Shown here: positions 17,991 through 27,114 of the stretch, in pieces
Numbering within the stretch: the first letter of the stretch is position 1
Layout: every line of letters begins with the position of its first letter
Assembly (NCBI GenBank): GCA_900553815.1
Contig: USEY01000011.1
Location: 1 to 58,146 of the forward strand
Source of the DNA: an uncultured Bacteroides sp.
GTDB lineage: Bacteria; Bacteroidota; Bacteroidia; Bacteroidales; Bacteroidaceae
Length of the DNA: 58,146 nt
Direction of reading: 5' to 3'
Notes under the pieces: generated by a model
The model's database searches: none
Seen by the model: the letters and a program-made list of their open reading frames with translations, nothing else
Told to the model about the DNA's origin: nothing
Position numbers and translations under genes: made by a program

Positions 17991-18028
17991 AAAAAAGCGG
18001 CCGAAGAGGAATTCCCGGTCGCTTTCTT
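17991..18028 (-). terminator. Terminator after the O-methyltransferase gene
   Basis: On the minus strand GCGACCG and CGGCCGC (one mismatch) enclose a short loop and are followed by a run of six T. It lies 20-57 bp past the methyltransferase stop. Confidence 0.65.
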
Positions 18029-18047
18029 CCTATCAGGGATTGACTGA

Positions 18048-18677
18048 TTATTTCTTTCGGATGATGGTCAGGCCGTCGCGCAGCGGCAGGATGACTTTCT
18101 CCACCCGCTCATCTCGGGCCACAAGGTCGTTGAACGCCTTAATGCCCAGCGTCTGCAAATCGGAGGCATGCGGATGCTCTTCCAGCACGTGCCCGTCCCA
18201 CAGGGTGTTGTCGGCTATGATATAGCCGCCGTCGGCAAGCCGGGGGAGTATCATCTCGTAATAGTCCACATAGCGCCGCTTGTCGCCATCCACAAAAGCC
18301 AAGTCGAAAGTCAGTCCAAGCTGGGGTACCAGCTGAAGGGCGTCGCCAATGTAGAGCTTGATGCGGTCGGCATAGGGCGAACCTTCAAACCAGGGACGGG
18401 TGAATTCCTCCTGCTCGTCGTTGATTTCAAACGTATGAATCATACCGCCTTCGGACAGTCCCTCGGCCATGCAAAGGGCCGAGTAGCCGCTATAGGTACC
18501 TATCTCAAGGATGCAGCTGGGCTTTATCATGCGCACAAACATCTTGAGCATGCGCCCTTGCAGGTGCCCCGAAGCCATGCGTGGATAGAGCAACTTGAGG
18601 TGCGTGTCGCGGTAGAGGGCGTGCAGATAGTCACCCTCCGGGTCAATGTGTTGCAGGATGTATTCGTCAATTGTCAT
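18048..18677 (-). CDS. SAM-dependent O-methyltransferase (class I, caffeoyl-CoA OMT-like)
   Basis: A 209-residue cytosolic methyltransferase with a Rossmann fold: the SAM-binding motif I is LEIGTYSGYSALCMAEGL, followed by IHTFEINDEQEEF (acidic residue binding the ribose), LGLTFDLAFVDGDKRRYVDYYE with likely metal-binding Asp residues, and GGYIIADNTLWDG. The family methylates catechol-type hydroxyls using divalent metal; the substrate here is unknown. The ATG at 18677 is chosen; a TTG at 18698 would add seven residues. It is 37 bp downstream of pyk on the same strand, so probably cotranscribed, and a terminator follows. Confidence 0.9.
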   Translation of the reverse strand: MTIDEYILQHIDPEGDYLHALYRDTHLKLLYPRMASGHLQGRMLKMFVRMIKPSCILEIGTYSGYSALCMAEGLSEGGMIHTFEINDEQEEFTRPWFEGSPYADRIKLYIGDALQLVPQLGLTFDLAFVDGDKRRYVDYYEMILPRLADGGYIIADNTLWDGHVLEEHPHASDLQTLGIKAFNDLVARDERVEKVILPLRDGLTIIRKK

Positions 18678-18714
18678 GGCCGTATCACTGACATTCAAGA
18701 CTTTGCGCCATTAC

Positions 18715-20172
18715 TTAGAGGTAACGGTTGGAGTTGGGCAACACGCAGTCTTCGGCATGCTTCAGCACGTCTTCCACCACATTGATTTCGAGGAACGAAG
18801 TCTGTGTGCCGGCTTTTCCGCTACTCAGGTATCCTACCATGTCGGTCGGTTGCAGACGGCCTTCCTTCAGCAGTCGGCGCAGAGCGGCAAAGTAGTATTC
18901 CTGGCCGTTGGCAAGCTCAGGCATGTAAATGGCCTCTACACCGTAGGAAAGAGCCAGATGACGCATGGTCTTCTCCTTGTAGCAGATAGCCAGTACCGGA
19001 TAGCGGCCACGGAAAGCGGCCAGGTTGCGTGCCGTACGGCCACTGTAGCTGTCGGTAATGATGGCGCGGATTTTCAGTTTCGTGGTGGCCTTCACCGCCT
19101 GCTTGGCCAGGAAGGCAGTCACGTCATTGCTGTTTTCATCAAGAGGAATGCGCACGTCGTTGTCGGGCAATTTATCCTTTTCGGCCTGTGCTGCCACCTT
19201 GGTCATGGTCTTCACGGCTTCCAACGGATATTTTCCGTAGGCAGTCTCACCGCTCAGCATCAGGGCGTCGGTGCGATAGTAGATGGCGTTGGCAATGTCG
19301 GTCACTTCGGCACGGGTAGGACGCGGGTTGTTAATCATTGTGTGCAGCATCTGGGTCGCCACGATGACGGGCTTCTTGGCCAGAATACACTTTCTGATGA
19401 GCAAACGCTGTATGCCCGGTATGCGCTCTTGCGGCACCTCGATACCCAGGTCACCACGGGCCACCATGACACCGTCGGCCACTTCAAGAATCTCATCTAT
19501 GTTGTCTACACCTTCCTGGTTCTCAATCTTGGCAATGATTTTGATGTCACTGCCGTGTTCGTCCAAGATGGCTTTAATGTCAAGCACATCCTGCTTGTTG
19601 CGCACAAACGAGTGGGCAATGAAGTCAATGTCCTTCTCAATGGCAAACAATATATTGGTGCGGTCTTTCTCGGTCAGCGACGGCAGGTTGATACGTACTC
19701 CCGGCACATTGACACTCTTGCGGTTGCCCAGTGTGGCTTCATTCTGCACTTCGCACAGCAGATAGTCATCGTGCTTTTCCAACACTATCATCTCCAGGTC
19801 ACCGTCGTCAATCAGGATTTGTCCCCCTACACTCAGGTCGTGCACAAAGTTCGGATAAGAAACGGCTATGCACTCGCGTGTGGTTTCCTGTTCAGGCTTG
19901 CCTACCACCTTCACGCGGTCGCCAGTATGGAAAGCTATCGGTTCGGCCAGTGTAGTAGTACGCACTTCAGGGCCTTTGGTATCCATCAGGATGGCAATGC
20001 GGTTGGACACGGTGCGCACATTATTAATAAGCCGCTCCGCTCCCTCACGTCCCAAGTGGGCAGTGTTCATCCTGACAACATTCATTCCTGCCTCGAAAAG
20101 CTGTTTGATAAAATCTACTTCGCAACGCTGGTCAGATATGGTTGCTACAATCTTAGTCTGTTTCAGTTGCAT
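18715..20172 (-). CDS. pyk: Pyruvate kinase
   Basis: Transfers phosphate from PEP to ADP, the last step of glycolysis. The 485-residue protein has the usual order of motifs: TKIVATISDQR, VVRMNTAHLGREGAERL, ILMDTKGPEVRT, the IIAKIENQEGVDNIDEI segment with catalytic Lys, VMVARGDLGIEVP, and ALMLSGETAYGKYP. The active-site text MNTAHL in place of the common MNFSHG is a Bacteroidetes-type variation. The C-terminal allosteric domain begins near residue 350. It is upstream of and probably cotranscribed with the O-methyltransferase gene. No obvious -7 box was identified upstream. Confidence 0.96.
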   Translation of the reverse strand: MQLKQTKIVATISDQRCEVDFIKQLFEAGMNVVRMNTAHLGREGAERLINNVRTVSNRIAILMDTKGPEVRTTTLAEPIAFHTGDRVKVVGKPEQETTRECIAVSYPNFVHDLSVGGQILIDDGDLEMIVLEKHDDYLLCEVQNEATLGNRKSVNVPGVRINLPSLTEKDRTNILFAIEKDIDFIAHSFVRNKQDVLDIKAILDEHGSDIKIIAKIENQEGVDNIDEILEVADGVMVARGDLGIEVPQERIPGIQRLLIRKCILAKKPVIVATQMLHTMINNPRPTRAEVTDIANAIYYRTDALMLSGETAYGKYPLEAVKTMTKVAAQAEKDKLPDNDVRIPLDENSNDVTAFLAKQAVKATTKLKIRAIITDSYSGRTARNLAAFRGRYPVLAICYKEKTMRHLALSYGVEAIYMPELANGQEYYFAALRRLLKEGRLQPTDMVGYLSSGKAGTQTSFLEINVVEDVLKHAEDCVLPNSNRYL

Positions 20173-20231
20173 AATACCTATTTATATAATGATATAGTTT
20201 ATTCAATATTTCCTGGTTTCTCCGCCAACGA

Positions 20232-20273
20232 GAAAAAATATCTTGCCTGCCGGGGGAATAAATCGGCCGGCAA
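20232..20273 (-). terminator. Terminator after aroQ
   Basis: On the minus strand TTGCCGGCCG (20273-20264) pairs with CGGCAGGCAA (20252-20243) with one mismatch. A T-rich run (20238-20233) follows. Confidence 0.65.
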
Positions 20274-20318
20274 CAAGAAGACACATGAGCAGACGCTATA
20301 AATGCAACGCTGGCCGGC

Positions 20319-20738
20319 TCAATAGCCCAACAGGTCTTCCAAAGCCAACCGGTAGGAGTTCAGACCCAGCCCACAGATAACTCCCTTACAGGCACAGGCT
20401 ATCATGGATACATGACGGAAAGACTCACGGGCATGGACATTGGAAATGTGCACTTCGATGACCGGTGCCGACACGGCACGTATGGCATCTTGCAGAGCAA
20501 TGGAAGTATGCGTATAGGCGCCGGCATTCAAGACAATGCCGTCGACCTCAAAGCCTGCTTCATGGATTTTATTAATTAACTCCCCTTCAATGTTCGACTG
20601 AAAATAGTCAATCTGCACATCGGCATAACGGGCACGCAGTGACGCCAAGTAATCTTCAAAAGTAACGCTACCGTAGATGGAAGGTTCACGCTTACCCAGC
20701 AAATTGATGTTCGGCCCATTAATAATCAGTATTCTCAT
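20319..20738 (-). CDS. aroQ: Type II 3-dehydroquinate dehydratase
   Basis: Dehydrates 3-dehydroquinate to 3-dehydroshikimate, step three of the chorismate pathway that AroA also serves. From the ATG at 20738 the protein is 139 residues long and starts MRILIINGPNINLLGKREP. It has the flexible loop with the catalytic Tyr (EPSIYGS), QSNIEGELI, LNAGAYTHTSIAL and the catalytic His in EVHISNVHARE. A longer frame reaching back to 20786 is rejected because it adds 16 residues of no family character. It is divergent from xerD, whose promoter box lies at 20753-20760. Confidence 0.95.
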   Translation of the reverse strand: MRILIINGPNINLLGKREPSIYGSVTFEDYLASLRARYADVQIDYFQSNIEGELINKIHEAGFEVDGIVLNAGAYTHTSIALQDAIRAVSAPVIEVHISNVHARESFRHVSMIACACKGVICGLGLNSYRLALEDLLGY

Positions 20739-20752
20739 AACACTATTTTTTA

Positions 20753-20760
20753 TATTTTTG
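20753..20760 (+). promoter_or_regulatory. Probable xerD -7 promoter box
   Basis: TATTTTTG on the plus strand fits TAnnTTTG. The leader to xerD would be about 240 nt. That leader holds a 72-codon open frame (20781-20999) with no recognisable features, which I do not call. Confidence 0.45.
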
Positions 20761-21008
20761 CCCCTCGAAAAGGATAAGGAATGCACTCTTCTTTCATCCG
20801 TTCGGAAGGCGAACTACAGCAGACGGACAGCATTCTGCAAAGCCTTACCTGCAATTCTGCCTGTCCGAGTACCTGCGACTTGCCCTACCAGTGTGCCGAA
20901 GATGGAAAGCAGGCTGAAAGCAATACTTACGGGGAATGGAAGGGACATCTGCTTATCCATCAGGCTCAACTAAAGAGCCAAAATCGTGCACAAAGTTAGA
21001 AAAAAGAA

Positions 21009-21980
21009 ATGAATACTGAAGAAAAAAGCGAAAATAAGGATAATGACGCGTTGATAATCAGGAAGTATATGCAATATCTGAAGCTGGAAAAAGCACTTGC
21101 CGCAAACACGCAAGAAGCCTACATGCAGGACTTGGAAAAGCTGCTGAACTTTCTGAAAGCAGAAAACATTGATTTCCGGAAATGCACCTACGAGAACCTG
21201 CAACAATTCTCGGCCGAACTGCATGATATAGGCATTCATGCACGCTCGCAGGCACGCATTATTTCAGGCATTCATTCTTTCTACCGTTTTCTGGTGCTCA
21301 ACAATTATATTGAGACCGACCCGTCGGAACTACTCGAAACTCCTAAAATAGGTCTGCACCTGCCAGAGGTGCTGACTGTAGAAGAGATAGACCGCATCAT
21401 TGAAACCGTAGACATGGACAAAGCCGAGGGACAACGCAATCGCGCCATTCTTGAGACACTTTATAGTTGTGGCCTACGTGTCTCCGAACTGTGTAATCTC
21501 AAGATGTCGGACCTTTATTTCACAGAAGGATTCATCAAAGTAGAAGGCAAGGGAAGCAAGCAACGCATAGTTCCTATTTCGCAAAGAGCTATCAAGGAAA
21601 TCAGGTATTGGCTGATAGACCGGCAAGCATGGCGCATAAAGCCCGGCTACGAAGACTATGTATTTCTGGCACGCTGGGGAAAAGGCATCTCACGCATCAT
21701 GATTTTCCACCTCATCAAAGAGCTGGCCGACAAAGCCGGCATCACAAAAAAAATCAGTCCTCACACCTTCCGCCATTCCTTTGCAACCCATTTGCTGGAG
21801 GGAGGAGCCAATCTGAGAGCTATACAAGCCATGCTGGGTCATGAGAGTATTACTACTACTGAAATCTATACACATATTGACCGAAACAGGTTGCGGCAGG
21901 AAATCATCGAGCACCACCCGCGAAACATCAAATTCCGCAATGAAAAGAACCGCCGACATCAAGAAACAGAGGAGGTATAA
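21009..21980 (+). CDS. xerD: Tyrosine site-specific recombinase, XerD type
   Basis: Resolves chromosome dimers at dif together with a XerC partner. The 323-residue protein has a SAM-like core-binding domain (residues ~12-110) and a catalytic domain with all expected residues: Arg in LYSCGLRVSELCNLK, Lys in GKGSKQRIVPIS, His-x-x-Arg in SPHTFRHSFATHLLEGG, His in MLGHESITTTEIYTHID and the nucleophile Tyr in the same stretch. Length and order are those of XerD. No flanking direct repeats or phage genes are visible, so a housekeeping role is more likely than an integrase of a mobile element. Confidence 0.93.
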   Translation: MNTEEKSENKDNDALIIRKYMQYLKLEKALAANTQEAYMQDLEKLLNFLKAENIDFRKCTYENLQQFSAELHDIGIHARSQARIISGIHSFYRFLVLNNYIETDPSELLETPKIGLHLPEVLTVEEIDRIIETVDMDKAEGQRNRAILETLYSCGLRVSELCNLKMSDLYFTEGFIKVEGKGSKQRIVPISQRAIKEIRYWLIDRQAWRIKPGYEDYVFLARWGKGISRIMIFHLIKELADKAGITKKISPHTFRHSFATHLLEGGANLRAIQAMLGHESITTTEIYTHIDRNRLRQEIIEHHPRNIKFRNEKNRRHQETEEV

Positions 21981-22120
21981 CTGACAATATGGCCGCTTAT
22001 GCAGACAATTCACGTCCCTATGTGGCAGAATAAGGCAAATAAAGGCACGTAAGCCCAAAGAATATACTTAATTTATAATAAAATCAGGGAAGACTAACAT
22101 GTTTTCATCGATAGTTTTCC

Positions 22121-22128
22121 TACTTTTG
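22121..22128 (+). promoter_or_regulatory. -7 promoter box of the TPR/OmpA-like lipoprotein gene
   Basis: TACTTTTG on the plus strand, with a TTTTC about 20 bp upstream. A start near 22135 gives a long (~125 nt) AT-rich leader before the ATG at 22262. Confidence 0.6.
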
Positions 22129-22261
22129 CATAGTATATGTACACTAAAAAGAGAGCATTAAATCATTACGAAAGAAAAAGTATAAAACAACCGCTAAAGT
22201 ACAGAAAAACAAGTTTGACAAATATTCAATTACATCAATATTAATTTTTTATCTTACAACA

Positions 22262-23953
22262 ATGAAAAAACTGTATTTACCTCTTTTGATGACATTGGTT
22301 GTTGTCTTGTCATCATGCAGTAAAAAGATGGGAGAATTGTCTTCTGACTATTTCACAGTCACTCCTCAGGTTCTTGAAGCAGTAGGTGGTAAAGTACCTG
22401 CTACCATCAATGGTAAGTTCCCCGAGAAGTACTTCAACAAGAAAGCTGTTGTTGAAGTAACTCCTGTATTAAGATGGGAAGGCGGCGAAGCCAAAGGCCA
22501 GTCTGCTACTTTCCAAGGCGAGAAGGTAGAGGGTAACGACCAGGCCATTTCTTATAAGATGGGTGGAAGCTACACTATGAAGACAACTTTCGACTATGTT
22601 CCCGAAATGGCTAAATCCGAACTGTATCTGGAGTTCAAGGCTACTATCGGAAAGAAAGTGGTTACCATACCGGCTGTAAAAGTTGCCGATGGTGTTATTT
22701 CTACTTCTGAAATGGTTGCCCAGACTCTGAGCAGCGCTAATCCTGCCAACGGTGACGACGCTTTCCAGCGTATCATCAAGGAGAAACATGACGCACAAAT
22801 CATGTTCCTTATCCAGCAGGCTAATGTTCGCGCCAGCGAGCTGAAAACAGCTAAGGCTTTCGGCGAAGAAGTGAAGAACGTAAGCGACGCTGTCAACAAG
22901 AAGATTACAGATATCGAAATCTCAGCTTATGCTTCACCTGATGGTGGTCTGGACCTGAATACTGCCTTGGCAGAAAAACGTCAGGACAATACTGCACAGG
23001 TTATCAGCAGAGATCTGAAGAAGAAGAAAATCGAAGCTAACGTTGATACTAAATACCAGGCAGAAGACTGGGAAGGTTTCCAGGAACTGGTTTCTAAATC
23101 AAACATCCAAGACAAGGAACTGATTCTCCGCGTTCTTTCTATGTATTCTGACCCTGAACAAAGAGAACAAGAAATCAAGAACATCTCTTCTGTTTACAAG
23201 ACTTTGGCTGATGAGATTCTGCCGCAGTTGCGTCGTTCTCGTCTGACTTTGAACTACGAAATCATTGGTAAGTCTGACGAAGAAATCGCTAAGCTTGCTG
23301 ATACAGACGCTAGCCAGCTGAACCTGGAAGAACTGCTCTACGCAGCTACTCTGACCAACGATGCTGCCAAGAAAGAAGCTATCTACAACAAGGCCGCTCA
23401 GAACTATCCTAACGATTATCGTGCATTCAACAACCTCGGTAAGCTGGCTTACCAGGCTGGTCAATACGACAAGGCTGAAAGCTACTTCAAGAAAGCTCTG
23501 TCTATCAAGGCTGACGCTCCTGAAGCTAACATGAACCTGGGTCTGATTGCATTGTCAAAGGGTGACAAAGAAGCTGCTGCCAACTATCTGGGCAAAGCAT
23601 CTGGTTCTAAGGAACTGAACGAAGCCATGGGTAACCTCTACATCGAACAAGGTCAATATGACAAGGCTGTAAGCTCATTCGGTGACACCAAGACTAACAG
23701 CGCCGCTCTGGCTCAAATCCTGGCTAAGGATTACAACAAGGCCAAGACTACTCTGAGCAGCATTGAGAAGCCCGATGCTTATACTGACTATCTGACTGCC
23801 GTTCTGGGTGCACGTACCAACAATTCTTCAATGGTTATCAGCAGCCTGAAGAGCGCTGTTGCCAAAGATCAGAGCCTGGCCAAGAAAGCCGCTTCTGACT
23901 TGGAATTCTCTAAGTACTTTACTAACGCTGATTTCATGGAAATCATCAAATAA
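22262..23953 (+). CDS. Outer-membrane-type lipoprotein with OmpA-like and TPR segments
   Basis: A 563-residue lipoprotein: the signal ends in VVVLSSC with the lipid-bearing Cys at residue 19. An N-terminal beta-rich domain (residues ~25-170) precedes an OmpA-like stretch (ITDIEISAYASPDGGLDLN ... QVISRDLKKKKIE). TPR units follow from about residue 370 (YRAFNNLGKLAYQAGQYDKA, APEANMNLGLIALSKGDKE, NLYIEQGQYDKAVSSF). Codon choice is strongly biased (GCT, AAG, GAA, CTG) relative to neighbours, which suggests high expression, as does the good promoter and strong terminator. This matches a conserved abundant Bacteroidales lipoprotein. A role in envelope assembly or peptidoglycan contact is inferred; no enzyme activity is apparent. 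Confidence 0.85.
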   Translation: MKKLYLPLLMTLVVVLSSCSKKMGELSSDYFTVTPQVLEAVGGKVPATINGKFPEKYFNKKAVVEVTPVLRWEGGEAKGQSATFQGEKVEGNDQAISYKMGGSYTMKTTFDYVPEMAKSELYLEFKATIGKKVVTIPAVKVADGVISTSEMVAQTLSSANPANGDDAFQRIIKEKHDAQIMFLIQQANVRASELKTAKAFGEEVKNVSDAVNKKITDIEISAYASPDGGLDLNTALAEKRQDNTAQVISRDLKKKKIEANVDTKYQAEDWEGFQELVSKSNIQDKELILRVLSMYSDPEQREQEIKNISSVYKTLADEILPQLRRSRLTLNYEIIGKSDEEIAKLADTDASQLNLEELLYAATLTNDAAKKEAIYNKAAQNYPNDYRAFNNLGKLAYQAGQYDKAESYFKKALSIKADAPEANMNLGLIALSKGDKEAAANYLGKASGSKELNEAMGNLYIEQGQYDKAVSSFGDTKTNSAALAQILAKDYNKAKTTLSSIEKPDAYTDYLTAVLGARTNNSSMVISSLKSAVAKDQSLAKKAASDLEFSKYFTNADFMEIIK

Positions 23954-23976
23954 TAAAGGTTAAACTGAAAGTTGAT

Positions 23977-24010
23977 AGGTCCGGCATACAAAATATGTCG
24001 GGCCTTTTCT
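23977..24010 (+). terminator. Terminator after the TPR lipoprotein gene
   Basis: GGTCCGGCATA pairs with TATGTCGGGCC across a short A-rich loop (two G-U pairs) and is followed by TTTTCTTTT. Confidence 0.75.
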
Positions 24011-24069
24011 TTTCAATAACGACAAAAAAACGTACTTTCGCAGCAAGTACCAGAAAATAAAGCTGCAAC

Positions 24070-25152
24070 ATGAAGATTACCAACTGTATTACGTACACCA
24101 CATTTCTGTTTGTCGTATTTCTGCTTACCTTGGCCAGCTGTTCGAAAGAAAGTGAAAGAACCGCCTACATCGAAGGAGAAATCAAAGGCATGGGCAACGA
24201 CACACTGCACATCTATGGCACTGACCACTCATACGACCGCATTGATACCATACCGGTCAATGCTGACAAATTCAAAGCTACCATTCCCGCCGACACTCTG
24301 ACAGCTTCGTGGCTGCAACTCAACAATGGCATACGCTATCCTCTCTACTTTGACAAAGGCGATAAAATCCACATCAAAGGTGACCTTAGTACCCCCGACT
24401 TTTTCGACATAAAAGGCAATCCCGCCAACGATGAGCTGACCAGCTTCATCAAAGAACTTGAAGGCACAACCAATGGCCAAGCCGCCCCCACTCCTGAACA
24501 ACAACAAGCCAAGGCTGAAGCATTCATCCGCAGCCACAATACTTCACTGGCCAGTGTCTACCTGCTAAGAAAATACCTGGTACTGATTCCTAACCCAGAC
24601 CTGAACAAGATACAGGAACTTATCAACGGCATGAGTGGAACGTTGAAAGACAATCAGAACATCATTGAACTGTCGGACTTCCTCAGCGACAGCGAAAAGA
24701 CGACCGTAGGCAAGAACGCCCCCTATTTCCGTCTGAAGGACACCAAGAAAAAGAATCTGGCACGTACCGACTTCAAAGACCAATGGATACTGATGCACTT
24801 CTGGGCCTCGTGGGACACCCCAAGCCGCCAGCAGCTATCCATACTGCGACGCATCTATAAGGAAGAAAAGAAGAACAAGCACTTTGCCCTGCTGGGTATT
24901 TCGCTCGATACCGACCACAAACTGTGGGAAGAAGCCATCGAACAAGATACACTCCAATGGAAACAAGGCAGTGAACTGGCCGGATGGAACAGCGACATCG
25001 TACAGAAATTCTCCATCTACAAGCTGCCAGCCAACCTGCTACTCAACCCCAAAGGTAAAATCATGGCCAAAGACCTGGACGAAGCCGACATAAGGAAATG
25101 GCTGAAGACCATTGAAGAAGAGGCGGAAAAAGAAAAGAAAAAGAAGAAATAA
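24070..25152 (+). CDS. DUF4369 / thioredoxin-fold lipoprotein lacking its CxxC
   Basis: A 360-residue lipoprotein (LTLASCSKES, Cys at about residue 19) of the TlpA/ResA type. Residues ~30-130 are a DUF4369-like beta domain (AYIEGEIKGMGNDTLHIYG), then a helical linker and a thioredoxin fold from ~215 (NAPYFRLKDTKKKNLARTDF, WILMHFWASWDTPSRQQL, PANLLLNPKGKIMA with the cis-Pro strand). The redox motif that should read W-C-x-x-C is W248-Asp249-Thr-Pro-Ser252, so both cysteines are missing. It therefore cannot act as a disulfide reductase. A binding or chaperone role in the periplasm is possible. The lysine-rich C-terminus (EKEKKKKK) is unusual. Confidence 0.88.
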   Translation: MKITNCITYTTFLFVVFLLTLASCSKESERTAYIEGEIKGMGNDTLHIYGTDHSYDRIDTIPVNADKFKATIPADTLTASWLQLNNGIRYPLYFDKGDKIHIKGDLSTPDFFDIKGNPANDELTSFIKELEGTTNGQAAPTPEQQQAKAEAFIRSHNTSLASVYLLRKYLVLIPNPDLNKIQELINGMSGTLKDNQNIIELSDFLSDSEKTTVGKNAPYFRLKDTKKKNLARTDFKDQWILMHFWASWDTPSRQQLSILRRIYKEEKKNKHFALLGISLDTDHKLWEEAIEQDTLQWKQGSELAGWNSDIVQKFSIYKLPANLLLNPKGKIMAKDLDEADIRKWLKTIEEEAEKEKKKKK

Positions 25153-25251
25153 CCTGCTTCTTGACTCAATGCCCAGTCTTAGGTATATGGCTGGGCACCC
25201 AACTCTTCTCCCCACAACAATCCTCCCTGCTAACAACTAAAAGACATACCC

Positions 25252-26790
25252 GTGTTAATCAAAATCTATGGCGCCGCCGTACAAGGCATTGACGCAACAC
25301 TTATCACCATCGAAGTAAATACCAGCAAAGGTTGCATGTACTACCTGGTAGGACTACCCGACTCGGCCGTGAAAGAGAGTTACCAACGCATACGCTCGGC
25401 CCTGTCGGTCAACAACTATCGCCTGCCCACCTGCACCACTACCATCAACATGGCCCCCGCCGACATCCGCAAGGAAGGCTCGGCCTACGACCTCCCCCTG
25501 GCCATCGGCATGCTGGGTGCCAACCAGCTGATTTGTACCGACCACCTGCACGAATACCTCATTATGGGTGAACTGAGCCTCGACGGCAGCGTCCACCCCA
25601 TCAAAGGTGCCCTCCCCATCTCCATCAAAGCACGTGAGCTGGGCTTCAAAGGGATGATTGTGCCCAAGGAAAATGCACGCGAAGCTGCCGTAGTAAACAA
25701 CCTCGACGTCTACGGCGTGGAAAACATCATGGAAGTGATTGACTTCTTCAACGGACTAAAGCAACTGGAGCCCACCATCGTCAACACACGCGAGGAGTTC
25801 TATGCCCAACAGAGTGCTTTCGACATGGATTTCGCCGACGTCAAAGGGCAGGAAAACGTAAAGCGCGCTCTTGAGGTAGCCGCAGCCGGCGGACACAACA
25901 TACTGCTCATAGGCGCACCCGGCAGCGGTAAGTCCATGCTGGCCAAGCGCTTGCCCTCTATCCTGCCACCTCTATCACTGGGCGAGAGTCTGGAAACTAC
26001 CAAGATTCACTCCGTAGCCGGCAAGCTGGGCAAGGACGGCGGACTCATCTCACGCCGTCCCTTCCGCGACCCGCACCACACCATATCTACCGTAGCCATG
26101 ACCGGCGGCGGTTCCTTCCCGCAACCGGGCGAAATCAGCCTGGCACACAACGGTGTTCTCTTCCTCGACGAGTTGCCCGAATTCAACCGCAATGTGCTCG
26201 AAGTGCTGCGCCAGCCACTCGAAGACCGCAAAATCACCATCTCGCGCGTAAAGTGCAACGTGGAGTACCCGGCCAGCTTCATGCTGGTAGCCTCCATGAA
26301 CCCCTGCCCGTGCGGCTACTACAACCATCCCACCAAAGCCTGCGTATGCAGCCCCGGACAGGTGCAAAAGTACCTGAACCGCATCTCCGGCCCCCTGCTC
26401 GACCGCATTGACCTGCAGATAGAAGTCATCCCCGTACCCTTCGAAAAGATGTCGGATGCCCGTCCGGGCGAACCGAGCGAAGTGATACGCCAACGGGTGA
26501 TACGCGCCCGTCAGATACAGGAGCAGCGCTATGCCGACGTGCCCGGCGTTTACTGCAACGCGCAGATGAACAGCAGGTTGCTGGCACTCTACGCCCGTCC
26601 CGACGAAAAAGGGCTTGCCCTGCTGAAGAACGCCATGAACCGGTTAAACCTGTCTGCACGTGCCTACGACCGTATTCTCAAGGTATCGCGCACCATTGCC
26701 GACCTCGAAGGCTCAGCTGAGATACAGACCGCACACCTGGCCGAAGCCATCGGCTACAGAAATCTGGACAGGGAAGACTGGGCCGGATAG
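25252..26790 (+). CDS. YifB/ComM-family Mg-chelatase-like AAA ATPase
   Basis: A 512-residue AAA+ helicase-like protein. It has an N-terminal Lon-type S5 fold (residues ~1-170: VEVNTSKGCMYYLVGLPDSA, INMAPADIRKEGSAYDLPLA), Walker A LLIGAPGSGKSMLAKRLP, sensor text FRDPHHTIS, Walker B GVLFLDELPEF, and a C-terminal MgChl extension with a cysteine-rich insert (MNPCPCGYYN ... CVCSPGQ). ComM promotes branch migration during natural transformation in Vibrio and Haemophilus; in Bacteroides this is an inference. The start is GTG at 25252, giving the conserved N-terminus MLIKIYGAAVQGID. It follows the thioredoxin-fold gene after 99 bp. Confidence 0.93.
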   Translation: MLIKIYGAAVQGIDATLITIEVNTSKGCMYYLVGLPDSAVKESYQRIRSALSVNNYRLPTCTTTINMAPADIRKEGSAYDLPLAIGMLGANQLICTDHLHEYLIMGELSLDGSVHPIKGALPISIKARELGFKGMIVPKENAREAAVVNNLDVYGVENIMEVIDFFNGLKQLEPTIVNTREEFYAQQSAFDMDFADVKGQENVKRALEVAAAGGHNILLIGAPGSGKSMLAKRLPSILPPLSLGESLETTKIHSVAGKLGKDGGLISRRPFRDPHHTISTVAMTGGGSFPQPGEISLAHNGVLFLDELPEFNRNVLEVLRQPLEDRKITISRVKCNVEYPASFMLVASMNPCPCGYYNHPTKACVCSPGQVQKYLNRISGPLLDRIDLQIEVIPVPFEKMSDARPGEPSEVIRQRVIRARQIQEQRYADVPGVYCNAQMNSRLLALYARPDEKGLALLKNAMNRLNLSARAYDRILKVSRTIADLEGSAEIQTAHLAEAIGYRNLDREDWAG

Positions 26791-26810
26791 AAAGACAAAA
26801 GACTACATAC

Positions 26811-26853
26811 CAAGGCGGGACTTGACATCGAAACAGTTCTGACGCCCGCCTTG
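26811..26853 (+). terminator. Hairpin after the ComM-like gene
   Basis: CAAGGCGGG (26811-26819) is the exact inverted complement of CCCGCCTTG (26845-26853) with a 25-nt loop. No T-run follows, so terminator function is likely but not certain. Confidence 0.5.
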
Positions 26854-26892
26854 TCACACTTCCACAGCATACATCCGCCAATACACAACCTG

Positions 26893-26990
26893 TCTGTTAG
26901 CAGTTAACTGCTATCGACCAAGGAGTTAACTGCTAACGGGAAAAGAGTTAACTGCTAACACGAGAGGAGTTAACTGCTATCAAACAGCCT
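26893..26990. repeat. 22-bp tandem array, GTTAACTGCTA family, copy 1
   Basis: The palindrome TAGCAGTTAACTGCTA (26898-26913) heads the array. GTTAAC then recurs at 26903, 26925, 26947 and 26969, an exact 22-bp period. Each unit has the constant part GTTAACTGCTA(A/T)C and about eight variable bases ending in GA. The same unit, same number of copies and same inverted head recur at 38208-38302. Confidence 0.85.
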
Positions 26991-27114
26991 CCGTACTACT
27001 TTTAGAAAAACGCAGGAACTAGACATCGGAAGCAAATTGGCCACTATACAGGAATGGAACAAGCATAGGGAAACAATGATTGATAACAAGAGCTGGCAAG
27101 TAGCCAACTGACAA

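Noticed and set aside
17710..17991. 93-residue protein encoded across the 21-bp array
   Set aside because: No homologue recognised and no ribosome-binding site; kept only as a weak hypothesis in the findings.
20781..20999. 72-codon open frame in the xerD leader
   Set aside because: No domain, signal or clear ribosome-binding site; a leader frame is possible but unsupported.
21009..21980. Integrase of a mobile element
   Set aside because: The protein matches XerD in length and motifs, and no attachment-site repeats, phage or conjugation genes flank it.
26893..26990. CRISPR array
   Set aside because: Units are 22 bp with only about 8 variable bases; no spacers of normal length and no cas genes nearby.
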